Origin: Roseicella aerolata
GTDB lineage: Bacteria; Pseudomonadota; Alphaproteobacteria; Acetobacterales; Acetobacteraceae
Assembly (NCBI RefSeq): GCF_020523605.1
Contig: NZ_JAJAQI010000005.1
Coordinates: 1-64,000 of the forward strand
Direction of reading: 5' to 3'
Length of the DNA: 64,000 nt
Shown here: positions 51,234 through 59,720 of the stretch, one piece after another
How positions within the stretch are numbered: the first letter of the stretch is position 1
How the letters are laid out: every line of letters starts with the position of its first letter
The notes under the pieces: generated by a model
What the model was told of the DNA's origin: nothing
The model's input: the letters and a program-made list of their open reading frames with translations, nothing else
Database searches by the model: none
Translations under genes and position numbers: made by a program

Positions 51234-51632
51234 ATGGCCACGATGGCAAGCAACCGGGCCCTGCCGGCGATCCAGGTGGACCCGACCAACAAGCCCTATT
51301 TCGACGCGGCGCGCGAGGGCCGTCTGCTGATCGGCCTCTGCAAGGATACCGGCAAGCATTTCTGGTATCCGCGCGGCTGTTCCCCCTTCACCCTCTCGAA
51401 CAATGTGGAGCTGGTGGAGGCCAAGGGAACCGGCACGATCTACACCTATACGGTGATGCGGACGAAGGAGCCCTATTGCGTCGCCTATGTCGAGCTGGAT
51501 GAGGGCGTGCGCGTCTTCACCAATATCGTCGATTGCGATCTGGACAGCCTGAAGATCGGCCAGAAGGTCAAGGTCGTCTTCAAGCCGACCCAGGGCGATG
51601 CCCCGCCGGCAACGATGTTCACACCCGTCTGA
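51234..51632 (+). CDS. DUF35 (OB-fold) thiolase partner with degenerate zinc ribbon
   Basis: A 132-residue protein of the DUF35 OB-fold family, which normally complexes with thiolases and bridges their acyl-CoA substrates. The OB-fold part is clear: KGTGTIYTYTVMRTKEPYCVAYVELDEGVRVFTNIVDCD, LKIGQKVKVVFKP. The N-terminal rubredoxin-like zinc ribbon, usually two CxxC pairs, is reduced to Cys36 and Cys49 in GLCKDTGKHFWYPRGCSPF, so zinc binding is doubtful. The start ATG 51234 follows the thiolase stop by five bases with GGGAG upstream. Confidence 0.85.
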   Translation: MATMASNRALPAIQVDPTNKPYFDAAREGRLLIGLCKDTGKHFWYPRGCSPFTLSNNVELVEAKGTGTIYTYTVMRTKEPYCVAYVELDEGVRVFTNIVDCDLDSLKIGQKVKVVFKPTQGDAPPATMFTPV

Positions 51633-51670
51633 GCTGTCGGGTATAAGACTCACAGAAACAGATGGGGGGT

Positions 51671-51701
51671 GCGGGGGGAAATATCTTCCCCCCGCCCTTT
51701 T
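51671..51701 (+). terminator. Perfect GC hairpin with T-run between DUF35 and enoyl-CoA hydratase genes
   Basis: GCGGGGGGAA (51671-51680) pairs with TTCCCCCCGC (51686-51695) around ATATC and is followed by CCTTTTG. It looks like a rho-independent terminator, lying 18 bases before the next start, so it may attenuate expression of the last two genes. Confidence 0.6.
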
Positions 51702-51718
51702 GCGTTTCGGGAGGCTCG

Positions 51719-52522
51719 ATGTCCGTCCAGAACACCCCGCTGGTTCTCCGCGCCGATGACGGCCCGGTCGCCATCCTGACCCTGAACCGCCCTGCCGCGC
51801 GCAACAGCCTCTCGCTTGCCATGCTGGCCGCGCTGCAGGAGGCGCTGGACGGCATCGCCGCCGAGGACGGCATCCGCTGCGTCGTCATCGCGGCCGAAGG
51901 CCCCGCCTTCTCCGCCGGCCATGACCTCAAGGAGATCACCGCCCATCGCGAGGACGCCGATGGCGGCCGTGGCTTCTTCGAGGAGACCATGGCCGCCTGC
52001 GCCAGGGTCATGCAGGGCGTGGTTGGGCTGCCACAGCCCGTCATCGCGGCGGTGGAAGGCATCGCCACCGCCGCCGGCTGCCAGCTCGCCGCGAGTTGCG
52101 ACCTGGTCGTGGCGGCGGAGGGCGCGAAATTCTGCACCCCTGGCGTCGATATCGGCCTCTTCTGCACCACGCCGGGCGTCGCCCTCGCCCGCGCCGTGCC
52201 GCGCAAGGCGGCGATGGAGATGCTGCTGCTCGGCGAGATGGTCCCGGCCGCCGAGGCGCAGCGCATGGGCCTCGTCAACCGCGTGGTCCCGCCCGGGCAG
52301 GCGCTGCCGGAGGCGCTGGCGCTGGCCCGGCGCATCGCCGCCCGCTCCGGCGTCGCGCTGCGCATGGGCAAGCGCGGTTTCAACGCCCAGGCCGCCATGC
52401 CGTTGTCGGAGGCCTATGCCGCAGCCGGCACGATCATGGTAGAGAACCTGCTGGCCGAGGACGCTGCCGAGGGGATCGGCGCCTTCCTCGGCAAGCGCAC
52501 GCCGGAATGGCGGCATCGGTAG
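51719..52522 (+). CDS. Enoyl-CoA hydratase/isomerase family protein
   Basis: A 267-residue crotonase-fold protein. It has the N-terminal VAILTLNRPAARNSLSLAM, oxyanion-hole segments FSAGHDLKEI and GIATAAGCQLAASCDLVVAAEGAKFCTPGVDIGLFC, and a C-terminal helix trimer part. The EGIATAAG region resembles the ECHDC3-like group; the classical catalytic Glu pair is not complete (GVDIGLFCTTPG), so hydratase activity is uncertain. Start ATG 51719 has GGGAGG five bases upstream. It is followed by the acyl-CoA synthetase gene after 12 bases. Confidence 0.88.
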   Translation: MSVQNTPLVLRADDGPVAILTLNRPAARNSLSLAMLAALQEALDGIAAEDGIRCVVIAAEGPAFSAGHDLKEITAHREDADGGRGFFEETMAACARVMQGVVGLPQPVIAAVEGIATAAGCQLAASCDLVVAAEGAKFCTPGVDIGLFCTTPGVALARAVPRKAAMEMLLLGEMVPAAEAQRMGLVNRVVPPGQALPEALALARRIAARSGVALRMGKRGFNAQAAMPLSEAYAAAGTIMVENLLAEDAAEGIGAFLGKRTPEWRHR

Positions 52523-52534
52523 GGACGTGAATTC

Positions 52535-54166
52535 ATGGCCGCGCAGGACTACGAGACCGGGCTCTCCCGCAACCCCGCCAACCACCAGCCGCTGACGCCG
52601 CTTCTGTTCATGGAGCGGGCGGCGCAGGTCTTCCCGGAGCACCTCGCGGTTGTCCATGGCGCGGTCCGCCGCCCCTACAGGGAGCTCAGGGACCGCTGCG
52701 TGCGCCTCGCCTCGGCGCTGGCCGGGCGGGGAATCGGCCGCGGCGACACCGTGGCGGCGCTGCTGCCCAACATCCCCGAAATGCTGGAATGCCATTACGG
52801 CGTCCCGATGGCCGGCGCCGTGCTGAACACGCTGAACACCCGCCTCGATGCCGCGACCATCGCCTATATCCTCGACCACGGGGAGGCGAAGGCGATCATC
52901 GTCGATCGCGAATTCATCCCCCTGCTGCGCCTCGCCCTCACCCAGTGCAAGGTCGAGCCGCTGGTGATTGAGGTGGAGGACCCCGAGGCGGGCGAGCAGG
53001 CCCGGGCCAATACCATGGATGCGCTGGGCTACGAGGCGCTGCTGGCGGAAGGCGACCCGCGCTTCGCCTGGCTGTTGCCGAATGACGAGTGGGACGCCAT
53101 CACCCTCAACTACACTTCCGGCACCACGGGCAAGCCGAAGGGCGTTGTCTACCACCACCGCGGCGCGCAACTGCTTGCCACCGGCAATGTCCTCTCGGCC
53201 AGCATGGCGCGGCACCCGGTCTATCTCTGGACCCTGCCGATGTTCCACTGCAACGGCTGGTGCTTCCCCTGGACAGTCACCGCCGTCGCCGGCACGCATG
53301 TCTGCCTGCGCGCCGTGCGCGGGCCGACCATGTGGGAGCTGATGGCGGAGCACGGCGTGACGCATATGTGCGGCGCCCCCGTCGTGATGGCGACGCTGCT
53401 CGACACGCCGGCCGGCCAGAAGCGGGAGCTCAAGGGTCAGGTGCAGTTCGTCGTCGCCGGCGCGCCGCCGCCCGAGGCGGTGCTGGCCGCCATGCGCGAC
53501 GCAGGCTTCGCGGTGCTGCATGTCTACGGCCTGACGGAGTGCTACGGCCCTTCCGTCGTCAATGAGTGGAACGCCGCCTGGGACGCGCTGCCGGCCGGCA
53601 AGCAGGCCAAGCTCATGGCCCGCCAGGGCGTGCGCTACCAGGCGCTCGAGTCCCTCGATGTCATGGACCCGCTCACCATGCAGCCCGTACCGGCGGACGG
53701 CGCGACGCTCGGCGAGGTGATGATGCGCGGCAATGTCGTCATGAAAGGCTATCTGAAGGACGCCAAGGCCACCGAGACCGCCTTCGCCGGCGGCTGGTTC
53801 CATACCGGCGACCTCGCGGTGAAATATCCGGACGGCTACATCCAGCTCAAGGACCGCTCCAAGGACATCATCATTTCGGGCGGCGAGAACATCTCCTCCA
53901 TCGAGGTCGAGGATGCGCTCTACAAGCATCCGGCGGTGATGCTGGCGGCGGTGGTGGCGAAGCCGGATGACAAATGGGGCGAAGTGCCCTGCGCCTTCGT
54001 CGAGCTGAAGCCGGGCGCCGAGGCGACCGAGGCCGAGTTGATCGCGCATTGCCGGCAGCACATGGCCGCCTTCAAGGCGCCGAAGCAGATCGTCTTCTCC
54101 GAACTGCCGCGGACCTCCACGGGGAAGATCCAGAAGCACATGCTGCGGAGCCAGGTGCGCGGCTGA
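52535..54166 (+). CDS. Acyl-CoA synthetase (AMP-forming), DmdB/fatty-acid-CoA ligase-like
   Basis: A 543-residue ANL-superfamily ligase. Landmarks: P-loop YTSGTTGKPKGVVYHHRG, FHCNGWCFPWTVTAVAGTHV, VYGLTECYGPS (A5), FHTGDLAVKYPDGYIQLKDRSKDIIISGGENISSIEVE (A7-A8) and the catalytic Lys near TSTGKIQKHML. LFMERAAQVFPEHLAVVHGAVRRPYRELR and the NGWCFPW motif resemble the group that includes 3-methylmercaptopropionate-CoA ligase and medium-chain acyl ligases. It would activate an acid for the crotonase and thiolase-like proteins encoded upstream. A hairpin follows the stop. Confidence 0.92.
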   Translation: MAAQDYETGLSRNPANHQPLTPLLFMERAAQVFPEHLAVVHGAVRRPYRELRDRCVRLASALAGRGIGRGDTVAALLPNIPEMLECHYGVPMAGAVLNTLNTRLDAATIAYILDHGEAKAIIVDREFIPLLRLALTQCKVEPLVIEVEDPEAGEQARANTMDALGYEALLAEGDPRFAWLLPNDEWDAITLNYTSGTTGKPKGVVYHHRGAQLLATGNVLSASMARHPVYLWTLPMFHCNGWCFPWTVTAVAGTHVCLRAVRGPTMWELMAEHGVTHMCGAPVVMATLLDTPAGQKRELKGQVQFVVAGAPPPEAVLAAMRDAGFAVLHVYGLTECYGPSVVNEWNAAWDALPAGKQAKLMARQGVRYQALESLDVMDPLTMQPVPADGATLGEVMMRGNVVMKGYLKDAKATETAFAGGWFHTGDLAVKYPDGYIQLKDRSKDIIISGGENISSIEVEDALYKHPAVMLAAVVAKPDDKWGEVPCAFVELKPGAEATEAELIAHCRQHMAAFKAPKQIVFSELPRTSTGKIQKHMLRSQVRG

Positions 54167-54169
54167 GCG

Positions 54170-54190
54170 GCAGGGGGCTTTGCCCCCTGC
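54170..54190. terminator. Hairpin between convergent genes
   Basis: GCAGGGGGC (54170-54178) pairs with GCCCCCTGC (54182-54190) around TTT, just after the acyl-CoA synthetase stop and before the end of the convergent Bcr/CflA gene. Confidence 0.6.
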
Positions 54191-54229
54191 GCCACGGCAG
54201 AGGCGAAGCGCTCCTGCACCCGGCCTGCG

Positions 54230-55402
54230 TCAGCGCACCAACAGGCGGTGAGCAAGGAAGCCGAGAACGCCGCAGACCGCAATCGTCAGCGCCATGGGCA
54301 AGGCCGTGCCGGTGTGCAGCGCGCCGACCAGGCCGCCGCTCACGGCGCCCAGGCCGAATTGCAGCGTGCCGATCACCGCGGAGGCACTACCCGCCACGCG
54401 CCCCTGCGGCGCGAGGGCCAGGGTTATCGCCAGCGGCATCACCGCGCCAATGCAGGCGACGTAGCAGAACAGCAGGGCGACAATCGCACCGAAGCCGCCG
54501 AGGCCGCTCGCCGCGACGACCAGCAGCGCCAGCCCGGCCACCGACATGAAGGCCAGCACCCAGGCCAATGCACGCTCCGGCGGCAGGCGCAGCGCCAGCC
54601 TGGCATTCACCTGCCCCACCGTGATCAACCCAAAGGCATTCAGGCCAAAGAACAATGCATACTGCGCCGGCGGCACATGGAAAAGCTGCATGAACACGAA
54701 GGGCGAGCCGGCGATATAGGCGAACATCCCCGCCGTCGGCAGCGCGCCCGCCAGCGCATGGCCGAGGAAATGCCGGTTCCGCAGCAGCCGCGCATAGGTC
54801 AGCAGGATGCCGGCGAACCCCTCGCGCCGCCGCCGCTCCGCCTCCAGCGTCTCGGGCAACGCCAAGTGCACCACCACGGCGAGGATGGCACTGTAGGCTG
54901 CCAGCACCCAGAAAATCGCCCGCCAGTCCGCGACGGCCAGCAATGCGCCGCCGATCGAGGGTGCCAGGATCGGCGCCAGCCCCATCACCAGCATCAGTTG
55001 CGACATCAGCCGGACGGAAGCCGCGCCCTCCGTCACGTCCCGCACGATCGCCCGCGCCATCACCATGCCGGCGCAACCGCCCAGGCCCTGGCAGAAGCGC
55101 AGCCAGATCAGCATCTCGACATCCCGCGTCAGCGCGCAGCCGATCGAGGCCAGGGTGAAGACCACGAGCCCCAGCAGCAGCGCCGGACGCCGCCCGAATC
55201 GGTCCGAGAGCGGCCCATAGCCAAGCTGGCCGAGCGCCGTGCCGGCGAAGAAGGTCGCCAGCGTCACCTGCACCGAAGCAGGGTCGGCCGGCAGCCCGGC
55301 CGCGATGGCCGGAAAGGCCGGCAGGTACATATCGGTCGCCAGCGGCCCGAAGGCTGCCATGGCGCCGAGCATGATGGGCAGGAACCAGGGGAGCGATTGC
55401 AT
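54230..55402 (-). CDS. Bcr/CflA-type multidrug MFS exporter
   Basis: A 390-residue drug exporter of the DHA1 MFS class. Segment 1, GAMAAFGPLATDMYLPAFPAIA, carries the TDMYLPA motif typical of Bcr/CflA; loop 2-3 reads GYGPLSDRFGRRPALL; segment 4-5 has RFCQGLGGCAGMVMARAIVRD. It probably exports drugs or sulfonamide-like compounds (family knowledge) in exchange for protons. It lies 44 bases downstream of the AMP-ligase gene on the same strand and may share its transcript. Confidence 0.9.
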   Translation of the reverse strand: MQSLPWFLPIMLGAMAAFGPLATDMYLPAFPAIAAGLPADPASVQVTLATFFAGTALGQLGYGPLSDRFGRRPALLLGLVVFTLASIGCALTRDVEMLIWLRFCQGLGGCAGMVMARAIVRDVTEGAASVRLMSQLMLVMGLAPILAPSIGGALLAVADWRAIFWVLAAYSAILAVVVHLALPETLEAERRRREGFAGILLTYARLLRNRHFLGHALAGALPTAGMFAYIAGSPFVFMQLFHVPPAQYALFFGLNAFGLITVGQVNARLALRLPPERALAWVLAFMSVAGLALLVVAASGLGGFGAIVALLFCYVACIGAVMPLAITLALAPQGRVAGSASAVIGTLQFGLGAVSGGLVGALHTGTALPMALTIAVCGVLGFLAHRLLVR

Positions 55403-55446
55403 GCAGTCCGATTACCAGCCGCTGCTGCACCGCACCATGCGCGGGA

Positions 55447-57021
55447 TCAGAATACCACCCCCTCCTCCCGCAGCCGGTCCTGCACCAGCCGCTTCGGGAT
55501 CTTGCCATAGCCGGATTTCGGCAGCGCCTCCCACACCACCACGCGCAGCGGCTGCTTGTACCGGGCGAGCCGATCGGACAGGTACGCCAGCACCTCCGCC
55601 TCGGTCACCGCCATGCCCGGACGCGGCACGAGGGCGGCGACGCCGCTCTCCCCCCAACGTGGATGCGGCATGCCGACCACCGCGCATTCCAGCACCGCAG
55701 GATGGGTCAGGATGGCCTCCTCCACCTCCCGCGGATAAACGTTCGACCCGCCTGAGATATACATGTCCGAGGCCCGGCCAGTGACATAGAGGAAGCCGCG
55801 CGCATCCAGGTGCCCGAGATCGCCGGTGTGGAACCAGCCGCCGCGGAAGACCTTCCCATTGGCCTCCGGGTTCTCGAAATAACCCGCGAAGACAGCCGGG
55901 CCGCGCACGCAGATCTCGCCGGTCTCGGCCGCCGGCAGGCGCGCACCCTTCTCGTCCAGGATGGCTATGTCCATTCCTGTCCGCGCGCTGCCGCAGGAGC
56001 CGAGCGGGAAGCTCTCGTCATCCTCGATGCTGTGCTGGTCCGGCCGCAGCACACTGATATTGCCGGTCACCTCGCCCAGGCCGAAATACTGCACAAGACA
56101 GGGCCCGAGTTTCTCGAGCGCCCGCTTCTGGTCGGCGCGGTACATCGGCGCGCCGGCATAGATCACATGCCGCAGCGAGGAATGGTCGTAGCGGTCCACG
56201 CCCGGATGCTCGACCAGCGCGGTCAGGATGGTGGGCACGGTGAACATGTTGGAGACGCGGTGCTCCTCCACCAGCCGCCAGGCTTCCTCCACATCCAGTC
56301 GCTCGGACGGCAGCAGCACGGTCCGGGCGCCGCGTGCCACCTGGCCAAGCTGGTGGATGCCCGCGCCATGCGAGAGGGGTGCGACCACCAGCGAGGCGTC
56401 GCGCTCGGTCACGCCGGGGAAGAGGTCTGCCAGATGGTTGGTGACGACGAAGGCCATCTGGCCATGCGTCAACACGGCTGCCTTGGGCCGCCCCGTGGTA
56501 CCGGAGGTGAAGAAGAACCAGAGCGGGTCGCCATAGGCCACCTCGGCCTCATGGTCGGGCGGCGGCGGCTCGGCCGCGGCGAGCGCAGCCTCGTAGTCCA
56601 GTTCATCCGCCCGCGCATCGCCGACGGCCAGCACCAGGCGGCAATGCCCGGCGGCACGCACCGCATCGGCATGGCCGGCAAAGCCGCGATCGCGCAGCAT
56701 GACCCTGGCGCGGGAAGTCTCGGCCAGGTAGGCGACCTCGGCCGGCGTCAGCCGGAAATTGGTCGGCACCCAGACCGCGCCCAGCTTGAACGCCGCCCAC
56801 ATGCTCTCGAACATGGCGTTCGAGTTCCGGGAATGCACCAGGACGCGGTCACCCTTGCCGATGCCGTGGGCCCGCAGCGCGGCGCAGAGGCTGTCCACGC
56901 GTGCGTCCAGCTCTGCGAAACTCCACTGCCGGTCGCCCCAGGCCAGCGCGACGTGGTGGGGCAGGCGCCGCGCTGTCTGGGTCAGCAGGCGGCCGAGATT
57001 CATGGCGGTGGCTGGGCCCAT
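55447..57021 (-). CDS. Acyl-CoA synthetase (AMP-forming), long-chain/ANL family
   Basis: A 524-residue ANL-family ligase. P-loop FFTSGTTGRPKAAVLTHGQ, the A5 motif YFGLGEVTGNIS (unusual Gly where Thr-Glu is frequent), GWFHTGDLGHLDARGFLYVTGRASDMYISGGSNVYPREVE (A7-A8), and the catalytic Lys in SGYGKIPKRLV. The substrate is a carboxylic acid not predictable from the sequence. Start ATG 57021 with GGAGGAGG about nine bases upstream; MNLGRLL at 57003 is an alternative. It is divergent from the truncated isochorismatase fragment. Confidence 0.92.
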   Translation of the reverse strand: MGPATAMNLGRLLTQTARRLPHHVALAWGDRQWSFAELDARVDSLCAALRAHGIGKGDRVLVHSRNSNAMFESMWAAFKLGAVWVPTNFRLTPAEVAYLAETSRARVMLRDRGFAGHADAVRAAGHCRLVLAVGDARADELDYEAALAAAEPPPPDHEAEVAYGDPLWFFFTSGTTGRPKAAVLTHGQMAFVVTNHLADLFPGVTERDASLVVAPLSHGAGIHQLGQVARGARTVLLPSERLDVEEAWRLVEEHRVSNMFTVPTILTALVEHPGVDRYDHSSLRHVIYAGAPMYRADQKRALEKLGPCLVQYFGLGEVTGNISVLRPDQHSIEDDESFPLGSCGSARTGMDIAILDEKGARLPAAETGEICVRGPAVFAGYFENPEANGKVFRGGWFHTGDLGHLDARGFLYVTGRASDMYISGGSNVYPREVEEAILTHPAVLECAVVGMPHPRWGESGVAALVPRPGMAVTEAEVLAYLSDRLARYKQPLRVVVWEALPKSGYGKIPKRLVQDRLREEGVVF

Positions 57022-57161
57022 GTCGCGATTCCTCCTCCAGCCAGCAAACTAGAAAGCCGGGCCAGCGGGAAGACCCTTCGGACCACTGCGCCGTATCCTG
57101 CTCCGCCGGCTGGTTCCATGGATAGAGAGGCGGTGCGCCACCGAATGCGGTCACCAGGCGC

Positions 57162-57439
57162 ATGGCTTCCGCTACCTTCGTGACGGACCTGCCCCCTTGC
57201 TGAACGGCCACCGGGTCGATGCCGTCCTGGTCACCGGCGGCTCGACTTGGGGCTGCGTCCGGGCGATGGTGGCGGATGACCTGTCCTGCGGCTTCCGGAT
57301 GATCACCCCGGAGGAGGCCGTTGCGGATTGCGGCGAAAGCCCCCATTCCGTCAGCCTTTACGACAGGGCAGTGAAGTATGCCGATGTGCTGCCGGTGGCG
57401 GAGGTCCTCGCGGGCTTCATCGGCAAGCCCCACGGGTGA
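57162..57439 (+). pseudogene. Frameshifted, 5'-truncated isochorismatase-family hydrolase
   Basis: The frame from 57197 to the stop at 57439 encodes LLNGHRVDAVLVTGGSTWGC, then [25 protein letters not shown] and [22 protein letters not shown]. This is the C-terminal half of an isochorismatase-fold hydrolase of the N-carbamoylsarcosine/maleamate amidohydrolase type, with the nucleophilic Cys in GGSTWGCVR. Just upstream, another frame (57162-57196) reads MASATFVTDLPP, which aligns with the preceding strand of the same fold, so a one-base slip in the CCCCC tract at 57192-57196 separates them. The N-terminal catalytic Asp and Lys region is absent. It is a decayed gene, likely inactive. Confidence 0.75.
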
Positions 57440-57456
57440 CTGAGACGGAGACGAGA

Positions 57457-58038
57457 ATGATCGACCACGCCGCAATTGACGCGCTGTTCCTCAGCGCGCG
57501 TACGCACAACGCATGGAAGCCGGAGCCGGTGAGCGAGGCCGAGTTGCGTCAGCTCTACGACATCCTGAAGATGGGCCCGACCTCGGCCAATTGCTCGCCC
57601 GCGCGGTTTGTCTTCGTCACCACGACCGAGGGCAAGGAGAAGCTGAAACCGGCACTCTCCTCGGGCAATCTCGAGAAGACGATGGCGGCGCCGGTCACGG
57701 TCATCATCGGCATGGACATGGACTTCTATGAGAAGCTGCCCTACCTCTTCCCGCACACCGATGCGAAGTCCTGGTTCACCGGCAGCCCGGCGGTCGCCGA
57801 GGAGACGGCCTTCCGCAATGCGACGCTGCAGGGTGCCTATCTGATGATCGCGGCGCGGGCCATCGGCCTTGATGTCGGCGCCATGTCCGGCTTCGACAAG
57901 GCGAAGGTGGACGAGGCTTTCTTCGCGGGCACCACCGTCAAGTCCAACTTCCTCTGCAATCTCGGCCATGGCGACCCCGCCGGCCTGTTCGGCAAGCTCC
58001 CGCGCCTGCCTTTCGCGGAAGCCTGCACGATCGCCTGA
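57457..58038 (+). CDS. RutE-like nitroreductase (malonic semialdehyde reductase family)
   Basis: A 193-residue FMN-dependent nitroreductase closely resembling Rut[110 protein letters not shown] are typical. RutE reduces toxic malonic semialdehyde in pyrimidine breakdown, but no other rut genes are here, so a different aldehyde or nitro compound may be the substrate. Start ATG 57457 lies 17 bases after the isochorismatase fragment, suggesting that both once formed one operon. Confidence 0.9.
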   Translation: MIDHAAIDALFLSARTHNAWKPEPVSEAELRQLYDILKMGPTSANCSPARFVFVTTTEGKEKLKPALSSGNLEKTMAAPVTVIIGMDMDFYEKLPYLFPHTDAKSWFTGSPAVAEETAFRNATLQGAYLMIAARAIGLDVGAMSGFDKAKVDEAFFAGTTVKSNFLCNLGHGDPAGLFGKLPRLPFAEACTIA

Positions 58039-58078
58039 CTCCTGGCTCAGGGGGCTTCCGGCCATTGGCGGAAGGGTA

Positions 58079-58101
58079 CAGGGAGGGCGAGGCCCTCCCT
58101 G
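58079..58101. terminator. Hairpin between convergent nitroreductase and DegP genes
   Basis: CAGGGAGGGC (58079-58088) pairs perfectly with GCCCTCCCTG (58092-58101) around GAG. It lies between the two convergent stops at 58038 and 58107, so it can serve both strands. A weaker hairpin CTTCCG/CGGAAG lies just before it. Confidence 0.6.
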
Positions 58102-58106
58102 CCCTG

Positions 58107-59561
58107 TCAGCCGGCATTCAGCGGCAGCGCCACGAAGGCCTGCCCCCCTTCCCGCTCCACCTGCAGCGCGATCGCCGGCTTGCCCTCCTTCCGTGCGGTG
58201 CCAACGGCCTCGACGACGTCCCGCGGTCCCTTCACCGCGCGGTCCCCGGCGCGGAGGACGATGTCACCGGGCCTCAGCCCTTGTGCAGCGGCCAGGCTGT
58301 CCGGCCGTACCTCCGCCACCACCGCGCCCTCGCCACCGCGCGGGTTGGGCGCCAGCGTGAGCCCGAGATTGGCCTGGGACTGCCGCTCCTCCCCGGCCAG
58401 GCGGGCTTCGCGCGATTCGGGACTCTGACCGAGGGTGACCTTCTGCTCCACCGGCCGGCCATCCCGCAGCAGGCGCAGGGTGATGGTGCCGCCTGGCTTC
58501 ACGGCAGCCACCGCTTCCGCCAGATCGCGCGGCAGGGCGATAGTGCGGCCGTCCACCGCGGTCACCAGGTCACCCGGCCGCAGGCCCGCCCGCGCGGCCG
58601 GCCCGTCACGCTCCACGCCGGCGATAAGCGCCCCCTTGGTCTCCCCGGCGGAGAGGGCGGCCGCCAGTTCCGGATTCAGCCGCTGCATGGAGACGCCGAG
58701 CCAGCCACGCTCGACCCTCCCATGCTCCTTCAACTGCGCAACCACCATCTGTGCCAGGGAAGACGGGACGGCGAAGCCGATGCCGATATTGCCACCGGAA
58801 GGCGAGAAGATCGCGGTATTGACGCCCACCACCTCGCCGGCGGTGTTGAAGAGCGGACCGCCGGAGTTGCCGGGGTTGATGGGCGCATCAGTCTGGATGA
58901 AGTCGTCATAGGGCCCGGCCCCGATCTGCCGGCCGCGGGCCGAGACGATGCCGGCGGTCGCCGTGCCCCCGAGGCCGAAGGGATTGCCCATGGCGAGCAC
59001 CCACTCGCCGACGCGCAGCCTGTCACTGTCGCCGAAGCTCACGGTGGGCAGGTTGTTGCCCGCCTCGATCTTCAGCAGGGCAAGGTCGGTCTTCGAGTCG
59101 GTGCCGATCACCTTGGCGGGCAGGTCACGTCCATCAGCCAGCTCGATGCGGACACTCTCCGCCTGGCCGACGACGTGGTTGTTGGTCACCACATAGCCGC
59201 TCGGGTCGATGATGAAGCCGCTGCCCTGCCCCATGGCGCGGCGCGGGCTGCCGCCCTGCTGGCGCTGCCGGAAAAAGCGTTCGAAGGGCGTGCCGCGCAA
59301 CTCGGGCGGCAGTTCGACGAGGGCCGAGGGATCGGCACGACCGGTGACCGAGACGCGGACCACCGCTGGTGCGACTCGGGCGGCGAGGTCGGCGAAATCG
59401 GGCCCGGCCGGGCGCGGCAGGGCGATCGCCGTGCCGGCGGCCGGCGGCGCGCCGGTCTGGGCCTCGGCCGGGTAGACCCAGGGCGTCAGCGCCGTGGTGC
59501 CGAGCGCCAGCGCGAGCGCGCCGGCGGCCATCACGCGGATTCGGCGGTTCGGAACAGGCAT
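58107..59561 (-). CDS. DegP/HtrA-type periplasmic serine protease
   Basis: A 484-residue envelope protease and chaperone. Signal peptide about 1-35 (ending PAEAQ). The trypsin-like domain has His129 in VVTNNHVVG, Asp159 in SKTDLALLK and Ser233 in NPGNSGGPLF. Two PDZ domains follow (about 285-375 and 390-484), with WLGVSMQRLNPEL and GLTLAPNPRGG. It degrades misfolded periplasmic proteins. Start ATG 59561 with GGAGG six bases upstream. It is divergent from a two-component system that may control it, an arrangement common in alphaproteobacteria. Confidence 0.95.
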   Translation of the reverse strand: MPVPNRRIRVMAAGALALALGTTALTPWVYPAEAQTGAPPAAGTAIALPRPAGPDFADLAARVAPAVVRVSVTGRADPSALVELPPELRGTPFERFFRQRQQGGSPRRAMGQGSGFIIDPSGYVVTNNHVVGQAESVRIELADGRDLPAKVIGTDSKTDLALLKIEAGNNLPTVSFGDSDRLRVGEWVLAMGNPFGLGGTATAGIVSARGRQIGAGPYDDFIQTDAPINPGNSGGPLFNTAGEVVGVNTAIFSPSGGNIGIGFAVPSSLAQMVVAQLKEHGRVERGWLGVSMQRLNPELAAALSAGETKGALIAGVERDGPAARAGLRPGDLVTAVDGRTIALPRDLAEAVAAVKPGGTITLRLLRDGRPVEQKVTLGQSPESREARLAGEERQSQANLGLTLAPNPRGGEGAVVAEVRPDSLAAAQGLRPGDIVLRAGDRAVKGPRDVVEAVGTARKEGKPAIALQVEREGGQAFVALPLNAG

Positions 59562-59720
59562 AAGGTCCTCCATGATGCGGGCCACCCGCCGGGGTGGCAT
59601 GGGGGCATGGAAAACCCCGGCGCCTGCCTCCATCCTCGCCCGAGGCATACCAATCCGTATGGTAAGGAATGGTCACCGGTCCCCCAGCCGGTCGGGTCGC
59701 GGAATGCGTTGGAGATCTGG
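59562..59720. promoter_or_regulatory. Divergent promoter region, protease / two-component system
   Basis: This 159-base gap separates the starts of the DegP-type gene and the response-regulator gene. TTCC patches and the A/T-richer stretch around 59645-59670 (ATACCAATCCGTATGG) could hold one or both promoters. No repeated operator half-sites stood out. Confidence 0.4.

Noticed and set aside
58065-59720. A long plus-strand frame running into the response-regulator gene
   Set aside because: It is antisense to the DegP-type protease, whose catalytic residues and PDZ domains are all in the opposite strand; the regulator's real start is GTG 59721.
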